From the NCBI RefSeq assembly GCF_005576615.1, contig NZ_CP040330.1:1798001-1862000 (forward strand): 64,000 bases of DNA, written 5' to 3'. The position numbers and the translations under genes were made by a program. The notes under the pieces are model-generated. The model worked only from the letters and a program-made list of their open reading frames with translations, did not search any database and was not told where the DNA came from. The DNA comes from Natrinema versiforme (lineage in GTDB: Archaea > Halobacteriota > Halobacteria > Halobacteriales > Natrialbaceae). This document shows positions 61,643 to 64,000 of this stretch, piece by piece (the first letter of the stretch is position 1; the number at the start of each line of letters is the position of its first letter).

Positions 61643-62428
61643 ATGGATCTACAACTCACGGAAAACGTAGCGCTGGTAACCGCGTCCTCGAGCGGACTCG
61701 GAAAAGCGTCGGCGAAAGCCCTCGCTCGAGAGGGTGCAAACGTCGTCATCAACGGCCGCGACGAAGAGCGCCTCGACGCCGCGAAAGCCGATATCGAGGA
61801 CGTTGCCTCGGGACGTGTCGTCGCCCAACAGGCCGATCTCACGAACGAAGACGATATCGAGACGCTGGTCGAGACCACCGTCGACGAGTTCGACGGGATC
61901 GACCACCTCGTGACGAGCGCGGGTGGTCCCCCGTCCGGGCCGTTCCTCGACACCGACGACGAGGACTGGTATCAGGCGTACGATTTGCTCGTCATGAGCG
62001 TCGTCCGACTCGCGCGCGAGGCCGAACCCCACCTCCGCGACGGCGAGGGCACCATCGTGAACATAACCTCCCGAAGCGTCAAGGAAGCCATCGATAGCCT
62101 CGTGCTGTCGAACTCGGTCCGAATGAGCGTTATCGGTCTCGAGAAGACCCTCTCGAAGGAGTTCGCTCCCGAGGTACGGACGAACGCCGTCCTCCCCGGT
62201 CCCCACGAGACCGAGCGAATCGAGAGCCTCGTCGAGCAGGCGGTCGATCGCGGCGACTACGACTCCTACGAGGAGGGGCTCGACGACTGGGCGAGCAACC
62301 CGCTCGATCGGATCGGCGATCCGATGGAACTCGGTAACACCGTCGCGTTCCTCTCGTCGCCGCTGTCGGGGTATATCAACGGCGAGAGCGTACTGATCGA
62401 CGGTGGCTCCACGGGGGCGACCCTATGA
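61643..62428 (+). CDS. SDR-family protein lacking the catalytic tyrosine
   Basis: A 261-residue protein of the FabG-like SDR fold. VTASSSGLGKASA, NGRDEERL and SAGGPPSGPF (NAG-like) are present, but at the catalytic Tyr-x-x-x-Lys position it reads SNSVRMSVIGLEKTLSKE, with no Tyr. This matches the BKR_like_SDR_like subgroup. LINGESVLIDGGSTGATL-like (YINGESVLIDGG) is the usual C-terminus. In diketo-hydrolase pathways a related SDR oxidises the C4 hydroxyl of 2-keto-3-deoxy acids, which fits this operon. It overlaps the cupin gene by four bases. Confidence 0.88.
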   Translation: MDLQLTENVALVTASSSGLGKASAKALAREGANVVINGRDEERLDAAKADIEDVASGRVVAQQADLTNEDDIETLVETTVDEFDGIDHLVTSAGGPPSGPFLDTDDEDWYQAYDLLVMSVVRLAREAEPHLRDGEGTIVNITSRSVKEAIDSLVLSNSVRMSVIGLEKTLSKEFAPEVRTNAVLPGPHETERIESLVEQAVDRGDYDSYEEGLDDWASNPLDRIGDPMELGNTVAFLSSPLSGYINGESVLIDGGSTGATL

Positions 62429-62772
62429 GGCCGGTCGACTTCGACGACGCGGAGACGTACGAACCCGACGACGGCTGGCGGCGCGTCTCGATGGCCGGCA
62501 GCGACCAGTTCTCCTTCGAGTGGTTCGAGAAACCGCCCGGACACAGCTCACCGATGCACGACCACGAGAACGAGCAGGTCTGTCTCTGTCTCGAGGGCGA
62601 ACTCACGGTCGCGACCGAGGACGACGAAGTGACCCTCGAGAAGTTCGACTCCGTCCTGCTCGAGTCCGATGAACCCCACCGCGTGGAGAACACGGGCGAC
62701 GAACTGGCGGTCGGACTGGACGTCTTCGCGCCCGGCCGATCGTTCGACTTCTGGACCGACAGGGACGAATGA
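62425..62772 (+). CDS. Cupin-domain protein
   Basis: A 115-residue single-cupin protein. HSSPMHDHENEQVCLCLEGELTV (about residues 37-59) supplies the metal-binding His-x-His...Glu, and EPHRVENTGDELAVGLDVFAPG (about 80-100) the second His. It may bind a metal and sense or isomerise a sugar acid. The ATG overlaps the SDR stop by four bases and its own stop overlaps the FAH gene by four bases. Confidence 0.9.
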   Translation: MRPVDFDDAETYEPDDGWRRVSMAGSDQFSFEWFEKPPGHSSPMHDHENEQVCLCLEGELTVATEDDEVTLEKFDSVLLESDEPHRVENTGDELAVGLDVFAPGRSFDFWTDRDE

Positions 62773-63590
62773 AGTACCTCGCACGAACTGCCGATGGGCG
62801 ACCGCTGCTCGGTGACGGCGAGGGGTTCGTCCCCCTTTCGTCGGCCGCTCCGGACGCCGAGACCGTCCGCGACGCGCTTCCCCGCGCTGCGAGCGGGACG
62901 CTGCCCGACATCGACGATGCTCCCGCCGACCGGATCGACCGGGAGCACGTCCGGTTCGGACCGCCGCTTTCCCGGTTCGGGAAGCTCTGGGGAATCGGCC
63001 TGAACTACGCCGAACACGCCGGTGATCTGGACGAACAGCGGCCCGACGAACCGGCGAGCTTCCTGAAACCCGACAACGCCCTCACCGGGCCCGGTGGACC
63101 GATCCGGCTCCCACCGGCCGAGCAGACTGACGGCGTGACGGCAGAGGCCGAACTCGCCGTGTTGATCGGTCGAGAGTGTCGCAACGTCGACGAGGAGTCA
63201 GCCGACGACGTGATCGCCGGCTACCTCCCGGTCATCGACATGACCGCTGAGGATATTCTCCAGCGGAACCCGCGATTCCTGACGCGGGCCAAAAGTTTCG
63301 ACTCGTTCCTCGTCGTCGGACCGACGATCGCCGTGCCCGAGGAACCGCCGTCGCTCGAGGAGATAACGGTCCAGACGATCGTCAACGAGACGGTCGCGGC
63401 CGAGAACGAGGTCAGCAACATGCTGTTCCCGCCCCGAGAGATCGTCTCGTTCCATTCCGACGTGATGACGTTACGGCCGGGCGATCTCTTCAGCACGGGA
63501 ACGCCCGGAGCGGAGCAGATCGATCCGGGCGATCACGTTCGCGCGTCCGTCGAGACGATCGGCTCCGTCGACGCGCCGGTCGTCCGTTGA
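62769..63590 (+). CDS. Fumarylacetoacetate hydrolase family protein
   Basis: A 273-residue FAH-fold protein. GIGLNYAEHA (about residue 76), FLKPDNALTGPGGPIRLP, the metal-binding Glu in AEAELAVLIGRECR (about 125) and RNPRFLTRAKSFDSFLVVGP are typical. Homologues in the diketo-hydrolase pathway cleave 2,4-diketo-3-deoxy sugar acids to pyruvate and a 2-hydroxyacid. It is the last gene of the coupled SDR-cupin-FAH operon. Confidence 0.92.
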   Translation: MKYLARTADGRPLLGDGEGFVPLSSAAPDAETVRDALPRAASGTLPDIDDAPADRIDREHVRFGPPLSRFGKLWGIGLNYAEHAGDLDEQRPDEPASFLKPDNALTGPGGPIRLPPAEQTDGVTAEAELAVLIGRECRNVDEESADDVIAGYLPVIDMTAEDILQRNPRFLTRAKSFDSFLVVGPTIAVPEEPPSLEEITVQTIVNETVAAENEVSNMLFPPREIVSFHSDVMTLRPGDLFSTGTPGAEQIDPGDHVRASVETIGSVDAPVVR

Positions 63591-63716
63591 CTGCTGACGG
63601 GAGACCGATTCGGCGTCGACACGAACGAGTTCGGACGGACGTGACCGCCGCCCGACTCCAATTCCGGCCTCCGGCTGACAAAGCGTTTTACCGTCGCGGC
63701 GAGACCGATACGGCAA

Positions 63717-64000
63717 ATGGAGCGAACGGTCTCGTGTTACGATTGCGGGGAGGCGTATACGGCCGCCGAGCGAAAACGCTGTGACTGCGGCGAGCCGCTC
63801 TGGTTCGATGTCGATCCGGACGGACTCGAGTGGCCCGACGCCGGATCGATCGACGACATGTGGCGGTACGCCGACGTCCTCCCAGTGTCCGATTCGACCG
63901 GAATCGCGCCGGGCGGGACGCCGCTATTCCGCGCGAATCGCCTCGACGATTACGTCGGTTGTAATCTGTCCCTGAAAAACGAAGGGCAAAACCCGACGGG
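63717..64000 (+). CDS. Threonine synthase-like PLP enzyme (partial)
   Basis: The N-terminal 94 residues are present. A zinc-knuckle-like start (VSCYDCGEAYTAAERKRCDCGEPLW, with CxxC pairs) precedes the fold-type II PLP domain beginning at WRYADVLPV, with PGGTPLFRANRLDDYVG and LKNEGQNPTG just before the expected SFKDR lysine site, which lies beyond the window. The pattern is threonine synthase, but related ammonia-lyases are possible. A promoter-like TTTTA lies near 63686. Linked to the island by position only. Confidence 0.85.
   Translation, partial: MERTVSCYDCGEAYTAAERKRCDCGEPLWFDVDPDGLEWPDAGSIDDMWRYADVLPVSDSTGIAPGGTPLFRANRLDDYVGCNLSLKNEGQNPT

Overview
This 64 kb window is chromosomal DNA from an extremely halophilic archaeon (class Halobacteria). 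The evidence is the high GC content, strongly acidic predicted proteins, archaeal ribosomal proteins (L7Ae, S28e, L24e), Spt5 with SecE, TmcA, twin-arginine signals on most exported proteins, and many small haloarchaeal families. Genus cannot be fixed from the sequence alone. No rRNA, CRISPR array or prophage is visible. There are two tRNA genes and one IS6-type insertion sequence.

Layout. 1-5 kb: a Tat-exported protein cut by the window edge, a DUF456 membrane protein, a short-chain dehydrogenase and tRNA acetyltransferase TmcA. 5-8.5 kb: the ribosomal operon rpl7ae-rps28e-rpl24e-ndk behind a structured leader, a small winged-helix protein and superoxide dismutase. 8.7-15.6 kb: a fused FAD/Fe-S D-lactate-type dehydrogenase, a divergent PIN nuclease/RNA ligase pair, a P-loop ATPase and an MBL hydrolase. 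15.7-24.2 kb: a membrane-tethered regulator, tRNA-Glu, several membrane proteins, a TusA-like protein, MaoC and a sugar epimerase. 24.5-34.7 kb: PEP carboxylase, tRNA-Ser with repeated tails, a ferredoxin-type subunit, a beta-helix exoprotein, a LeuA/CimA-type synthase, a DUF192 protein and a CPBP protease. 34.7-43.7 kb: an HNH protein, an SDR, endonuclease V, a rhomboid with AN1 finger, a DUF5788-PolX-Mut7-C set, zinc-finger proteins, Spt5 and SecE. 43.9-49.3 kb: HtrA protease, KDPG aldolase with a gluconate-dehydratase-type enzyme, AlaX and MBF1.

49.3-64 kb is the accessory part: an AT-rich stretch with the IS, a decayed CoA-transferase, and a catabolic island. The island holds a TAXI-TRAP importer, a D-2-hydroxyacid dehydrogenase, a universal stress protein, two enolase-superfamily dehydratases, a LarA-like racemase, an IclR regulator, and an SDR-cupin-FAH operon followed by a threonine-synthase-like gene. 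Together these fit import and diketo-hydrolase-type breakdown of a sugar acid to pyruvate plus a 2-hydroxyacid. Three 15-bp palindromes around the IclR gene look like its operators.

The most unusual structural signal is a recurring arrangement in which the extreme 3' end of a gene is repeated downstream and packed with perfect hairpins. It occurs at tRNA-Ser (3 copies), spt5 (2 copies) and the gluconate-dehydratase-like gene (5 copies). The stems differ in sequence between copies yet keep their pairing. At the two protein genes the stop codon lies in the hairpin loop. A second notable signal is a long stem with a kink-turn-like internal loop in the rpl7ae leader, suggesting L7Ae autoregulation.
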